A DNA stretch of 64,000 nt from an uncultured SAR86 cluster bacterium (GCA_902574355.1 CACGNN010000005.1:1-64000); one strand, 5' to 3'; positions 49,061 to 59,495 are shown, counted from the stretch's first letter. The notes: generated by a model from the letters alone, not told the origin. Made by a program: numbers and translations.

Positions 49061-50059
49061 GTGTCTTCCCTAAAAAGCTTTAAGTTATCTCAACTTGCTG
49101 AAATCCTTGGAGCAGAACTTGAAGGTGATCCGTCTAAAGAAATAAATGGAATAAATACTCTTGAAAATTCATTAGACCAAGAAGTTTCCTTTATTGCTAG
49201 AGAGTCATATTTAACAAAATTATCTACTACTAAGGCCGGTGCAGTTATTTGCAATACAGATTACTCGGAATTATTCACTGGTAACAAATTGATATGTGAA
49301 AATCCTTATTTAACTTACGCTAGATGTACTGAACTCTTCAAAGAAAAACCTGCTATCAAAACTGGAATTTCTAGTTTAGCAGCCATTGAAGATACGGCTA
49401 TAATTTCTGATACTGCATCAATAGGAAATTTTGTAACAGTATCAGCAAATGCTGTGATAGAAGACGAGGTTGTATTAATGCCAGGAGTTTTTATTGGCGA
49501 AGGCAGCAGAATTGGGAAGGGCTCAATAATATATGCTAATGTATCAATATATGATTCCGTAAATATTGGCGAAGAATGTATTCTACATTCGGGAGTAGTG
49601 ATTGGCTCAGATGGCTTAGGCTTTGCCAAAGATAATGGCTCGTGGACAAAGATTGAACACTTAGGAGAAGTGATAATTGGAGCTAACGTTGAAATTGGTT
49701 CAAATAGTACTATTGACAGAGGATCCATCGGCAATACTTTGATCGGAGAAAATGTGAAAATAGATAATCAAGTTCATGTAGCACATAATGTAGTGATTGG
49801 TTCTGGTACTGCTATTGCAGGTAACAGTGCAATAGCAGGGAGCACAAAAATTGGAAAGAATTGTACGCTTGCAGGGTGTTCTGCCATTGTTGATAACATC
49901 GAGATTTCAGATGAGGTGCACATTACAGCAATGTCATTGATTACAAAATCTATAAAAGAGAGCGGTTATTATTCGTCAGGCACACCATTTATGAAAAACT
50001 CTGAGTGGAAAAAAAATGCAGTTGCCTTTAAAAGACTTCATGGATTAATTAAAAAGTAA
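49061..50059 (+). CDS. lpxD: UDP-3-O-acylglucosamine N-acyltransferase
   Basis: LpxD adds the second 3-hydroxyacyl chain in lipid A synthesis. The 332-residue protein has an N-terminal uridine-binding domain ([20 protein letters not shown]) and a left-handed beta-helix of hexapeptide repeats (such as [32 protein letters not shown]) with the catalytic His in VHVAHNV. The start is GTG at 49061, seven bases after skp. Order skp-lpxD-fabZ-lpxA-lpxB is conserved. Confidence 0.96.
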   Translation: MSSLKSFKLSQLAEILGAELEGDPSKEINGINTLENSLDQEVSFIARESYLTKLSTTKAGAVICNTDYSELFTGNKLICENPYLTYARCTELFKEKPAIKTGISSLAAIEDTAIISDTASIGNFVTVSANAVIEDEVVLMPGVFIGEGSRIGKGSIIYANVSIYDSVNIGEECILHSGVVIGSDGLGFAKDNGSWTKIEHLGEVIIGANVEIGSNSTIDRGSIGNTLIGENVKIDNQVHVAHNVVIGSGTAIAGNSAIAGSTKIGKNCTLAGCSAIVDNIEISDEVHITAMSLITKSIKESGYYSSGTPFMKNSEWKKNAVAFKRLHGLIKK

Positions 50060-50063
50060 AATT

Positions 50064-50510
50064 ATGGAAGTAGAAATAAATATAGAAGAGATTCAAGAGT
50101 TTTTGCCTCACAGATATCCCATGCTTCTCGTTGATAGAGTTACGCATATGGTTCTTGGTGAATCTATAACAGCTTATAAAAATATTACTACTAATGAGCC
50201 TTTTTTTACGGGGCATTTTCCTGGAAAACAGGTTATGCCCGGTGTTTTGATTGTAGAAGCCATGGCTCAAGCTTCGGGTATCCTGGGTTTTAAAACAATG
50301 GATAAAAGGCCTGAGGATGGGTCAATATACTACTTTGTAGGAGCTGACGATCTAAGATTTAAAAGACCTGCAATTCCTGGTGATAAACTCATTTTGAATT
50401 CAAAGGTAATAACCAATAAAAAAGGGATTTGGAAGTTTGACTGTTCAGCAACCGTAGACAGTGAGCTTGTAGCAAAGGCAATGATACTTTGCGCTGATAG
50501 GCCAAAATAA
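50064..50510 (+). CDS. fabZ: 3-hydroxyacyl-ACP dehydratase FabZ
   Basis: FabZ dehydrates 3-hydroxyacyl-ACP in fatty acid elongation and competes with LpxA/LpxD for 3-hydroxyacyl-ACP. The 148-residue hot-dog protein has [14 protein letters not shown] near residue 14 and the catalytic motif [20 protein letters not shown] near residue 53 with His and Glu. That Glu separates it from FabA at 23700, which has Asp. Between lpxD and lpxA as usual. Confidence 0.97.
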   Translation: MEVEINIEEIQEFLPHRYPMLLVDRVTHMVLGESITAYKNITTNEPFFTGHFPGKQVMPGVLIVEAMAQASGILGFKTMDKRPEDGSIYYFVGADDLRFKRPAIPGDKLILNSKVITNKKGIWKFDCSATVDSELVAKAMILCADRPK

Positions 50511-50512
50511 TT

Positions 50513-51283
50513 ATGATTCACCCCTCTTCAATAGTTGACGATTCTGCCAAAATTGATGATTCAGTAGAAATTGGTCCTTTTTGTCTTATCGGTCCAGAAG
50601 TGGAAATAAAAGAAGGGACAAAAATAGAGTCTCATGTTATTTTAAAAGGACCTGCGAAGATAGGGAAAAGAAATCACATATTTCAGTTTTCTACTTTAGG
50701 TGATGGAAGTCCGGACAAGAAATATAACAATGAGCCTACTACCCTAGTTATTGGAGATGACAATATCATAAGGGAGGGTGTAACAATTCACAGAGGCACT
50801 ATTCAGGATCGTGGAGAAACTCTTATCGGCAATGGAAATCTTATTATGGCTTATTCTCATATAGCGCATGATTGTGTATTGGGAAATGATATTGTTTTAA
50901 CTAATCAGGCTGCACTAGCTGGTTCTGTTCATGTTGGAGATGGCGCAATACTTGGAGGCTATGCCATTGTTCATCAATTTTGCTCTATTGGAAGTTATAG
51001 TTTTTGTGCAATGGGCAGCGCTGTAAATAAAGACATACCTGCATATGTAAAAGTCAGAGGTAATCCAGCTAAACCTTTTGGAGTAAACGTAACAGGGATA
51101 AAAAGGATCGGATATTCTAAGGAAACTATAGAAGCTTTAAGATCTGCTTATAGATCAATTTATAGAAAGAAGCTTACGGTCGATGAGGCTGTGAAGGATC
51201 TTGATTCTTTAAGAAAGGATTTTAAAGAAGTAGATATATTCTTAAGTTCAATTGAAGACTCTAAGAGAGGCATATCTCGTTGA
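50513..51283 (+). CDS. lpxA: UDP-N-acetylglucosamine acyltransferase
   Basis: LpxA starts lipid A synthesis by acylating UDP-GlcNAc at the 3-OH. The 256-residue beta-helix protein has IHPSSIVDDSAKIDDSVEIG hexapeptides, FSTLGDGSPDKKYNNEPTTL, and the catalytic His in MAYSHIAHDCVLGND near residue 122. It ends with a helical C-terminal domain. Its stop overlaps the TTG start of lpxB by three bases. Confidence 0.97.
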   Translation: MIHPSSIVDDSAKIDDSVEIGPFCLIGPEVEIKEGTKIESHVILKGPAKIGKRNHIFQFSTLGDGSPDKKYNNEPTTLVIGDDNIIREGVTIHRGTIQDRGETLIGNGNLIMAYSHIAHDCVLGNDIVLTNQAALAGSVHVGDGAILGGYAIVHQFCSIGSYSFCAMGSAVNKDIPAYVKVRGNPAKPFGVNVTGIKRIGYSKETIEALRSAYRSIYRKKLTVDEAVKDLDSLRKDFKEVDIFLSSIEDSKRGISR

Positions 51284-52401
51284 TAGGGAACACCCTTGAA
51301 AATACTCCTTTAAAGATCGCAATAGTGGCAGGTGAAAGGTCAGGAGACGAATTAGGCGCACCTTTGATGAAATCCTTGAAATTGATCAATCCTTCAATTG
51401 AATTTGTAGGTGTCGGGGGCTCGAAGATGACTTCTGAGGGGCTTGAATCTTACTTTGATATGAGTGAGATATCAGTAATGGGTATTATTGAACCCTTATT
51501 AAATTTAAGAAAATTATTAAAACTTAGAAAGGGTTTAAAAAAATATTTACACCATCAGAAGCCCGATATTTTTATAGGTATTGACTCACCTGACTTCAAT
51601 CTTCCCATTGCAAATTTTTTAAAAAAGAATCTTCAAATCAAGACAATACAATACGTTAGTCCTTCAGTTTGGGCATGGCGTCAAGGTCGCATAAAATCTA
51701 TGGAGAGATCAATAGATTCTGTTTTAACCCTTTTTCCTTTTGAAGAGACTGCTTATTCCAATTCGAAGATTAAGACATGTTATGTAGGACACCCTTTGTC
51801 TTACAAAATTGATATTAATAATATGGAAATAGAATCCAAAGTTCAAAATAGTATTGCGTTATTACCAGGAAGCAGGAAGTCAGAGATCTTACTAATGGGC
51901 GATTTGATGATTAAGGCGGCAAAGAAACTGAAGCTAATGAATCCAAACTACCAATTTTTTATGCCATTATCAGATTCATCTCATCTAGACCTTTTTAATG
52001 AAGTTATAGAAGATTTCATTCATATTTCATATGAAAATTCTAAAGATATTTTAAAGAAATCTTCTATGGCAATTATTACATCTGGAACTGCAACCTTAGA
52101 GGCTGCCTTATCATTCACTCCTTGTATCGCTGTATATAAGACTAATTGGTTGTCTTATTTATTAATTAAACCTTTACTAAATATTGACTCTTTTTCGTTA
52201 CCAAATTTAATTTTAGGTAAGAAAATTTTACCTGAGCTATTGCAGTCTGAAGCAACTATAGAAAAGATAATCTCTTCAGTAAATCTTCTAGAGGACAGAG
52301 GCTTAGAATTCTATAGAAATGAGTTTACTTTTATTAAAGAAACGCTAAAGGCTGGGGGGGCAGATAAGGCGTCTGTTGAGGTTTTAAAGTTATTAAATTG
52401 A
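51280..52401 (+). CDS. lpxB: Lipid-A-disaccharide synthase
   Basis: LpxB joins lipid X and UDP-diacylglucosamine to form the lipid A disaccharide. The 373-residue GT19 protein has KIAIVAGERSGDELGAPLMK near residue 12, FIGIDSPDFNLPIAN, YVSPSVWAWRQGRIKSM, and VGHPLSYKI. The only in-frame start is TTG at 51280, which overlaps the lpxA stop; the next in-frame candidate would cut the nucleotide-binding fold. Coupled translation with lpxA is likely. rnhB overlaps its end by four bases. Confidence 0.95.
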   Translation: MIGNTLENTPLKIAIVAGERSGDELGAPLMKSLKLINPSIEFVGVGGSKMTSEGLESYFDMSEISVMGIIEPLLNLRKLLKLRKGLKKYLHHQKPDIFIGIDSPDFNLPIANFLKKNLQIKTIQYVSPSVWAWRQGRIKSMERSIDSVLTLFPFEETAYSNSKIKTCYVGHPLSYKIDINNMEIESKVQNSIALLPGSRKSEILLMGDLMIKAAKKLKLMNPNYQFFMPLSDSSHLDLFNEVIEDFIHISYENSKDILKKSSMAIITSGTATLEAALSFTPCIAVYKTNWLSYLLIKPLLNIDSFSLPNLILGKKILPELLQSEATIEKIISSVNLLEDRGLEFYRNEFTFIKETLKAGGADKASVEVLKLLN

Positions 52402-52967
52402 TTGAAGCTGGAGTTGATGAAGCAGGAAGAGGCCCCATAGCAGGTCCAGTGTTTGCTGCAGCAGTTATATTAGGAAAGAAACATTCAATATCTAATCTAA
52501 ATGACTCAAAAAAGATTTCTGAGAAAAGAAGGGAACTGATAGCAGAAGAAATAAAAGTTAATGCTATTTCATGGTCTATAGGAATCAGTACAGCTAAAGA
52601 GATCGATGATATTAATATTCTTAGAGCATCTTTGTTAGCCATGAGGAGAGCCATAGATGGTTTGGATGTGAGACCCGAACTTATATCTGTAGATGGTCAG
52701 TTTTCACCTGAAACGGATTTGAAAGTTCGGACTATAATTAAAGGAGACCAGTCAAATGAGAATATTATGGCGGCTTCAATCCTTGCTAAAGTTTATAGAG
52801 ATAATTATATGAAAGAATTAGATAAGTCCGTTCCAGAATATGGCTTTAAACAACACAAAGGTTATCCTACAAAGATGCACCTAGAAGCATTAGAATCATA
52901 TGGTATAACTTTAGAACATAGGTTAAGTTTTAAACCTGTTAGAAATATTAATGAGTCAACTAGATAA
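52398..52967 (+). CDS. rnhB: Ribonuclease HII
   Basis: RNase HII removes ribonucleotides and RNA primers from DNA. The 189-residue protein opens with the active-site stretch AGVDEAGRGPIAGPVFAAAV, with Asp and Glu of the DEDD centre, and continues with DSKKISEKRRE and SVDGQFSPETD plus EIMAASILAKVYRD-type sequence. The start is TTG at 52398 within the lpxB stop. The last 17 bases overlap the start of dnaE. Confidence 0.96.
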   Translation: MIEAGVDEAGRGPIAGPVFAAAVILGKKHSISNLNDSKKISEKRRELIAEEIKVNAISWSIGISTAKEIDDINILRASLLAMRRAIDGLDVRPELISVDGQFSPETDLKVRTIIKGDQSNENIMAASILAKVYRDNYMKELDKSVPEYGFKQHKGYPTKMHLEALESYGITLEHRLSFKPVRNINESTR

Positions 52968-55900
52968 TTTAGATTTTGTTCATCTTCATGTCCATTCGGA
53001 ATACTCTTTAGTTGATGGAATCATAAGAGTTGAAGAATTACTAGATCGTTCTATTGGTCTTGGATATCACTCTGTTGCTTTGACGGATTTAACTAATCTC
53101 TTTGGATTAATTGAATTCTATAGATCTGCAAGAAGTAGGGGCATTAAACCTATTGTAGGTTCGGAGATTAATGTAGCAAAAGATAAAGATTCAATCTCAG
53201 CACCTATTGTGCTTTTAGCTGCGAATAAACAAGGCTATATAAATTTAACAAAGTTAGTTTCTAAAGCTTATGTTGAAGGTCAAGTAAATGGGGATCCTAT
53301 TGTTCTTTTTAATTGGCTTGAAGAATTTTCAGAAGGAATAATAGCTTTATCGGGAGGCATGGAAGGACATATTGGGAATTCAATTTTGGCAGGAAATAAG
53401 CAATTATCGGAGTCTCGTATAGACTTCTTCAAAAAGATTTATAAGGATAATTTTTTTATTGAAGTTCAAAGAACAGGTAAGCCTAATGAAAAAGAATACA
53501 ACGAAGCAGTATTGCAGTTTGCTTCAAGAATGGAGATTCCTGTTGTTGCAACCAATAATGTAAGGTTTTTAGAAGCGGTTGATCCTGATATTTCTCCTTC
53601 TGATTTTGAAGCCCATGAAGCGAGAGTTTGTATTCAAAGAGGTGATATTCTGGATGATCCAAGAAGACCAAAAAATTATACAGAAGAGCAATTTTTTAGA
53701 AGTAAAGAGGAGATGTTTGAGTTATTTTCTGATATACCTGAAGCGTTGATTAATACCGTAAAAATCGCCGAAAAATGTAACATCGATTTGGAGTTAGGAA
53801 AATTTTATCTCCCTGATTTTGAAGTTCCAAATGACTATTCTAGAGAAGAATTCTTAAGAAAAATTTCAAATGAAGGCCTACTCAAAAGAATAAATGACCT
53901 TAAAAGCTCAGCCGATTCTTATGAACTGGATGAACCTACTTATGTAAAGAGACTAGAATACGAATTAGATATGATCTGTAAGCTAGATTTCGCAGGTTAT
54001 TTTTTAATCGTAGCTGATTTTGTGAATTGGGCTCAAAAGAATGATATCCCTGTTGGTCCTGGCAGAGGTTCTGGCGCTGGATCTATAGTCGCCTATGCCT
54101 TAGGTATTACAGCTATTGATCCTATCAAATATGATCTTTTATTTGAGAGATTTCTTAATCCAGAGCGAGTTAGTAATCCTGATTTCGATATAGATTTTTG
54201 TATTGAGGGTAGAGACAAGGTTTTAGAATATGTCACAAACAAATACGGTAAAGATTCAGTAGCACAGATAAGTACTAGAGGAACAATGGCAGCGAGGGCT
54301 GTATTACGTGATGTAGTTCGAGTATTAGGCAAGCCTTATGGATTTGGCGATAGACTTGCAAAAGCAATACCAGATGTCTTAGGAATAAGTCTTGAAGAGG
54401 CATATAAGGATAAGCAATTCAAAGAGATTATCGATGAGTCAGATGAATCAAAAGAAGTTTTTGATATGGCACTTAAATTAGAAGGTTTATCAAGGAGCGT
54501 TGGAACTCATGCAGCTGGAGTAGTAATAGCTCCAACTGCTTTGACAGATTTTACACCTCTTTTTTTAGATTCTGATAAAGGAACGGTAGCATCACAATTT
54601 GATATGGGCGATGTTGAGTCTGCAGGTTTAGTTAAATTTGATTTTCTTGGTCTGAAAACTCTTACGATAATAGATCAATCTGTAAGACGAATTAATTCAA
54701 AGGCAAAAAATGAGCGAGATCACATAAATATTGATAATTTATCATTGAAAGATTCTGAAACTTTCGAACTACTGCAAAGAGGTGAAACTACGGGTATATT
54801 TCAACTTGAATCAAGAGGTATGAGGGACTACTTAAAACAATTAGTCCCTAATGATTTTGAAGACATCGTCAGCATGAACGCTTTATACCGTCCAGGCGCC
54901 TTGGGTATGAACATGGTAGATTCTTACATAAATAGAAAGCATGGTAGGGAAGAAGTTACCTATGGTCATGAATCAGTAAAAAAAATACTTAGCACTACCT
55001 ATGGAGTAATAGTTTATCAAGAGCAGGTGATGCAGATAGCTCAGGAACTTTCGGGTTTCTCTCTCGGCCAGGCAGATATCTTGCGCAGGGCTATGGGAAA
55101 AAAGAAGAAAGAAGAAATGGAAAGTCTGCGGTCCACATTTGTAGACGGAGCAGTTAAGAAAGATGTAAACGAGAGATATGCTGCAAATCTATTTGACCAA
55201 ATAGAGCAATTTGCAGGTTACGGTTTCAATAGATCTCATTCCGTAGGTTATGCACTTATTGCCTATCAAACCGCATGGCTTAAAACTCATTTTCCTGCTG
55301 AATTTATGGCCTCAGTCTTATCATGTGATTTAGGAAATACAGATAATATTCAATTATTTGTAGATGATTGTAGAAACATAGGATTATCAGTTGAGAAACC
55401 CGATATAAACAGAAGTTCATATAGATTTGAAGATTTAGACTCAAGAACAATCCTATATGGTTTGGGTGCAATCAAAGGTATAGGTGAATCCTTAGTAGAA
55501 CAAATAGTTTCTCAACGTAATATTGAACAATTCAAAGATATGCATGATTTCTGCACGAGAATTGGATCAAATAGAATTAATAGAAGAATTTTAACTACAT
55601 TAATTGGGTCTGGTGCCATGGACTCTTTCGGAAAGAGGGAAGATCTTTTTAGAAGAATTGATTCTTATCTCAAGAATGCAGAACAGGCTTCTGAGAGAAA
55701 TAAGAGTAATATTCAAGATCTTTTTGGGGAAGAAATTATTTCTCCTGAAGAGGATGTCGTTAACGATGACATAGAATTTGATGAAGTATCATCTGAATGG
55801 AGTGCTTTAGGTTTTTATTTAGATTCTCATCCTCTGGAAAGTAAAAAGAGAGAGGTGAGGAATATGTGTGGTTTCTTTATTTCTGAACTTCAATCCGAAG

Positions 55901-56430
55901 AACACACGCAAAGAATAGCGGGATGTTTAATGCAGTTTAACGTAAGACAGGGCAAAAGAGGTAGATTTGCTTTCGCAACTTTAGATGACGGTTCGTCAAA
56001 AATAGAAGTCTCGATCTGGGCAGATGTGTTTGAAAAATATAGGAGTTTGCTCAAAAAAGGACAGGTTTTAGTTGTAGAGGGTATTATCGAGAAGGATGAA
56101 TATTCTAACTTTGCGAAACATAAAATGATTGCTGATAAGATCTTAACTTTTGATCAAGCTCGTCATGAGTATGTAAAGAACATTAAAATCGATATCGAAA
56201 ATAATGATATCAGCTCAGAAGAGTTGGTTAATTCTTTAAAATTAATTGCAAATAGTAGCGAAGGTAATCAAGTTTTAATATCTTACAAGGGAGAGTCAGC
56301 GGCAGCAGATATTGTTCTGCCAAGTGATTGCTCAGTGAGACTTGATGATTCTTCAATAAAGGCCTTGGGCAAACGTTTTGGACCAGAAAATGTTAAGTTC
56401 GTTTATCATAGCCAATATCACATAAATTAA
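52951..56430 (+). CDS. dnaE: DNA polymerase III alpha subunit
   Basis: DnaE is the replicative polymerase. The 1159-residue protein, near the E. coli length, has an N-terminal PHP domain (FVHLHVHSEYSLVDGI), the palm with catalytic Asp pair in NPDFDIDFCIEG and the third in VKFDFLGLKTLT, fingers, a helix-hairpin-helix and OB fold (LDDGSSKIEVSIWADVFEKY), and a C-terminal region for tau. It starts inside rnhB, an order kept from E. coli. A second replication protein, a HolD-like psi subunit, is encoded at 62824. Confidence 0.97.
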   Translation: MSQLDNLDFVHLHVHSEYSLVDGIIRVEELLDRSIGLGYHSVALTDLTNLFGLIEFYRSARSRGIKPIVGSEINVAKDKDSISAPIVLLAANKQGYINLTKLVSKAYVEGQVNGDPIVLFNWLEEFSEGIIALSGGMEGHIGNSILAGNKQLSESRIDFFKKIYKDNFFIEVQRTGKPNEKEYNEAVLQFASRMEIPVVATNNVRFLEAVDPDISPSDFEAHEARVCIQRGDILDDPRRPKNYTEEQFFRSKEEMFELFSDIPEALINTVKIAEKCNIDLELGKFYLPDFEVPNDYSREEFLRKISNEGLLKRINDLKSSADSYELDEPTYVKRLEYELDMICKLDFAGYFLIVADFVNWAQKNDIPVGPGRGSGAGSIVAYALGITAIDPIKYDLLFERFLNPERVSNPDFDIDFCIEGRDKVLEYVTNKYGKDSVAQISTRGTMAARAVLRDVVRVLGKPYGFGDRLAKAIPDVLGISLEEAYKDKQFKEIIDESDESKEVFDMALKLEGLSRSVGTHAAGVVIAPTALTDFTPLFLDSDKGTVASQFDMGDVESAGLVKFDFLGLKTLTIIDQSVRRINSKAKNERDHINIDNLSLKDSETFELLQRGETTGIFQLESRGMRDYLKQLVPNDFEDIVSMNALYRPGALGMNMVDSYINRKHGREEVTYGHESVKKILSTTYGVIVYQEQVMQIAQELSGFSLGQADILRRAMGKKKKEEMESLRSTFVDGAVKKDVNERYAANLFDQIEQFAGYGFNRSHSVGYALIAYQTAWLKTHFPAEFMASVLSCDLGNTDNIQLFVDDCRNIGLSVEKPDINRSSYRFEDLDSRTILYGLGAIKGIGESLVEQIVSQRNIEQFKDMHDFCTRIGSNRINRRILTTLIGSGAMDSFGKREDLFRRIDSYLKNAEQASERNKSNIQDLFGEEIISPEEDVVNDDIEFDEVSSEWSALGFYLDSHPLESKKREVRNMCGFFISELQSEEHTQRIAGCLMQFNVRQGKRGRFAFATLDDGSSKIEVSIWADVFEKYRSLLKKGQVLVVEGIIEKDEYSNFAKHKMIADKILTFDQARHEYVKNIKIDIENNDISSEELVNSLKLIANSSEGNQVLISYKGESAAADIVLPSDCSVRLDDSSIKALGKRFGPENVKFVYHSQYHIN

Positions 56431-56439
56431 TAATCCTTA

Positions 56440-57387
56440 ATGCTAAAAAGTTATCTAGATTTCGAACAACCTATTGCTGATCTTGAGCAACAAGTTATAG
56501 ATCTAAAAGATTCAGATTTAGATGATGAGTCAATAAAGACAGAAGTTATTCGACTTAATGAGTCTATCCTCAAGACTACTGAAAAAATTTATTCTAATTT
56601 AACTCCCTGGCAAAATGTTCAAGTTGCTAGACATCCTGAAAGGCCTCATTTCTTAGATTATATCGAAAGAATTTCTGATGAATTTGATGAACTTCATGGT
56701 GATAGGCATTTCTCAGATGATAGAGCTGTTATAGGTGGGATTGGTTCTATCGGTGAATATAAAGTTATGTTTATAGGACATGAGAAGGGCAGGTCTACTG
56801 AAGAAAAGATTTTACATAATTTTGGAATGTCTCAACCAGAAGGTTACCGAAAAGCTTGCAGGTTAATGGAGTTAGCAGAGCGCTTCTCACTTCCAATAGT
56901 TACCCTTGTCGATACACCTGGAGCCTATCCTGGTATTGATAGTGAAGAAAGAGGTCAAAGCGAGGCAATAGCTCATAATTTAAGAGTTATGTCTTCTTTA
57001 AAAACTCCAATTATTGTTAATGTTGTAGGAGAGGGTGGATCTGGTGGGGCTCTCGCTTTAGGTGTAGGGGATCATATAACTATGCTTGAGCATTCTACTT
57101 ATTCAGTTGCATCACCTGAGGCTTGCGCAAGCATTGTCTGGAGAGACTCTACTAAAGCAGATCTTGCCGCAGAGGCAATGAAATTAAATGCTGACAGTGT
57201 TCTTGATTTAGGTTTAATAGACGAAGTTATTCCAGAACCTTTGGGCGGTGCACATAGAAGTTTTGACCAAGCATCATCAAATTTATCTAAGGTTTTAATC
57301 AAAAACTTAGATGAGTTAACTAGTATGTCTATCGATTATCTCCTTGATAGGAGATACAAAAGGTTAATGAGCTATGGGTCAATCTAA
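56440..57387 (+). CDS. accA: Acetyl-CoA carboxylase carboxyltransferase alpha
   Basis: AccA is the alpha half of the carboxyltransferase that makes malonyl-CoA, the first committed step of fatty acid synthesis. The 315-residue protein has LPIVTLVDTPGAYPGIDSEE, GEGGSGGALALGVGDHITML and SPEACASIVWRDSTKA, all diagnostic. The N-terminal helical part (DFEQPIADLEQQVIDLK) fits. It follows dnaE by nine bases, as in E. coli. The stop overlaps tilS. Confidence 0.97.
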   Translation: MLKSYLDFEQPIADLEQQVIDLKDSDLDDESIKTEVIRLNESILKTTEKIYSNLTPWQNVQVARHPERPHFLDYIERISDEFDELHGDRHFSDDRAVIGGIGSIGEYKVMFIGHEKGRSTEEKILHNFGMSQPEGYRKACRLMELAERFSLPIVTLVDTPGAYPGIDSEERGQSEAIAHNLRVMSSLKTPIIVNVVGEGGSGGALALGVGDHITMLEHSTYSVASPEACASIVWRDSTKADLAAEAMKLNADSVLDLGLIDEVIPEPLGGAHRSFDQASSNLSKVLIKNLDELTSMSIDYLLDRRYKRLMSYGSI

Positions 57388-58709
57388 TGGCACATTTAAC
57401 TTTAAACAATAAAATTCTCAATGACTTTGACAAATTAGGTATTGCTTTTTCAGGAGGACTGGACTCATCTGTTCTTCTTAACCTTATTTCAGATCAAGTT
57501 ATACCTAAAGATAGGATTACAGCCCTTCATATAAATCATGGTATCAATAATGATTCAGATAAATGGGAAGAATTTTGTGCTCAAATTGCAGATGGATTAG
57601 GAGTTGATTTTAAATCTTGGAAACTCAAAGATTTAGAAAAAATCTCAGAAGACATTTTAAGAAATAAACGACATGAAGTGTTTAAGAGCTGGGCAGATCA
57701 TAATGATTTAATTATCACTGGACATCATTTAGATGATCACATTGAGACAGTTTTATTTAGACTTTTTAGAGGAACGGGCATTAAAGGTTTAGAAGGAATT
57801 AGAGAAATATCTAAAGTTCGTGACATAAACTTCTATAGACCCTTTTTGAAAAATAAAAAAAAAGAAATACTTAAATATGCAAAAGAAAATAATCTCAGCT
57901 GGGTTGAAGATGACTCTAACAGAGAATCTAAATTTTCTAGAAATATGATTAGAAATGATTTAATGCCAAAAATTATTTCTCGATGGCCTTCTATCGGAAA
58001 ATCAATAGGTAAGCTTTCAGAAGAGGCCAAATGGAATCAGAAGATACTTACAGATATAGCCAGAGAGGATTTAGCTTATATAGATGCCAGGAAAGATAAG
58101 ATAAATATGCAAAGATTAAAATCTTTATCTAATGAGAGGCAGAAAAATGCGATAGTTTTTTGGTTAAATAACGAAAATGATATTTATGTTCCTTCAAAAT
58201 TAATATTTCAGATTTTATCATCTGTGGCAGAGCCCTCTCCAGAATCAAGGAGTTTTATTATTCATTCAGACTCACTAAATACTGATATAAGAATTATTGT
58301 ATCTTCAAAAGAAATAATAATGGTAGATCAAGGTTCTTTAAGGCCTTTGCCAGAAAATTTAAGAGTTAATTGGGATTTAAAAAAATCCATAAAAATTCCT
58401 TCTGGAGAACTTTCAACTCAAGAATCCTATGGAAAAGGATTGGATAAAAAATATCTCAAAGATGATGTAATTATCAAGGCTAGAGTTGGAGGAGAGAGAT
58501 GTAAACCTTTTGGCAGAGATAAGAGTCAAAAAATAAAAAATCTATTTCAAGAATTTGAGATACCAGACTGGAAGAGGAATTCTATTCCGCTAATCTACAT
58601 AAATGATCGGATAGCTGCAGTTGGAGATCTATGGGTTTGTGATGAATTTCATACTAACTTAGATGAGAGTGGTATTTCTATAGTATGGAATGATAATGTA
58701 AATAAATAA
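57387..58709 (+). CDS. tilS: tRNA(Ile)-lysidine synthase
   Basis: TilS converts the wobble C34 of tRNA-Ile(CAU) to lysidine so that AUA is read. The 440-residue protein has the PP-loop LGIAFSGGLDSSVLLNL near residue 17, LHINHGINNDSDKWEEFC, TGHHLDDHIETVLFRLFRGTG, and a C-terminal RNA-binding part with CKPFGRDKSQKIKNLFQEF. It overlaps the accA stop by one base. The AT-rich genome makes use of AUA codons, so this enzyme is expected to be essential. Confidence 0.96.
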   Translation: MAHLTLNNKILNDFDKLGIAFSGGLDSSVLLNLISDQVIPKDRITALHINHGINNDSDKWEEFCAQIADGLGVDFKSWKLKDLEKISEDILRNKRHEVFKSWADHNDLIITGHHLDDHIETVLFRLFRGTGIKGLEGIREISKVRDINFYRPFLKNKKKEILKYAKENNLSWVEDDSNRESKFSRNMIRNDLMPKIISRWPSIGKSIGKLSEEAKWNQKILTDIAREDLAYIDARKDKINMQRLKSLSNERQKNAIVFWLNNENDIYVPSKLIFQILSSVAEPSPESRSFIIHSDSLNTDIRIIVSSKEIIMVDQGSLRPLPENLRVNWDLKKSIKIPSGELSTQESYGKGLDKKYLKDDVIIKARVGGERCKPFGRDKSQKIKNLFQEFEIPDWKRNSIPLIYINDRIAAVGDLWVCDEFHTNLDESGISIVWNDNVNK

Positions 58710-58718
58710 GGAGTAATT

Positions 58719-59492
58719 ATGAATTTAGAGACAGTAATTTATGAAAAAAGAGGAGCAGTTGCTTTGATTAAGTTTAATCGGCCTGACGTAAGGAATGCAT
58801 TTAATGCCAAAATGACTGAAGATATTCTTGAAGCATTGATAGAGGCAAAAGGGGATAGTGATGTCCGAGCTATAGTTTTGACTGGTGAAGGACTAAGTTT
58901 TTCAGCTGGCGCAGATCTTTCTGCAAGAGATAATAAGTGGTTAGATACCGAAGCTGCTTTAGTTGAAGGGTACTTACCAAGTCTAGAGGAGATAATGGCA
59001 ATGCCTAAACCTGTCATATCTGCAGTAAATGGTGCTGCAGCGGGCATAGGAAGTGCTTACGCAATGGCTTGCGACTTAACCATCATGTCTGAAGAAGCTT
59101 ATATACTTCAAGCATTCAGTAATATTGGGCTAATTCCTGATGGAGGAGCTAATTGGTTTTTAACCAATACAGTTGGTTATAAACTTGCTTATCAAATTGC
59201 GATAGAGGGCGAAAGAATAGACTCTAGAAGATGTTTAGAATTAGGGTTAATAAATAAAGTAGTTCCTGGTGAAGCTTTACTAGATGAGGCATTATCATGG
59301 GCAGATAGATTGAGTTCACGGTCTTCTCAATCTTTAAAACTTACAAAACAGATAATGAGAAAGGCTTTAGACAGCACTTATGGCGATATCTATAACCTAG
59401 AGGCTAAAACCCAAAACACACTTACAGGTTCAGAAGATAATATTGAGGGAGTTACAGCTTTTATGGAAAAGAGACAACCTAACTTTAAATAA
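58719..59492 (+). CDS. Enoyl-CoA hydratase/isomerase (PaaG-like)
   Basis: A crotonase-family enzyme. The 257-residue protein has the oxyanion-hole motif GLSFSAGADLSARDNKW near residue 60 and KPVISAVNGAAAGIGSAYAM near residue 95. Where classical hydratases have two catalytic Glu, this protein reads SNIGLIPDGGANWFL, with Asp in the second position as in the isomerase PaaG. It may therefore isomerise rather than hydrate enoyl-CoA. It has a strong AAGGAG site. Downstream, a sugar-type transporter gene is convergent, three bases after its stop. Confidence 0.88.
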   Translation: MNLETVIYEKRGAVALIKFNRPDVRNAFNAKMTEDILEALIEAKGDSDVRAIVLTGEGLSFSAGADLSARDNKWLDTEAALVEGYLPSLEEIMAMPKPVISAVNGAAAGIGSAYAMACDLTIMSEEAYILQAFSNIGLIPDGGANWFLTNTVGYKLAYQIAIEGERIDSRRCLELGLINKVVPGEALLDEALSWADRLSSRSSQSLKLTKQIMRKALDSTYGDIYNLEAKTQNTLTGSEDNIEGVTAFMEKRQPNFK

Positions 59493-59495
59493 AAT

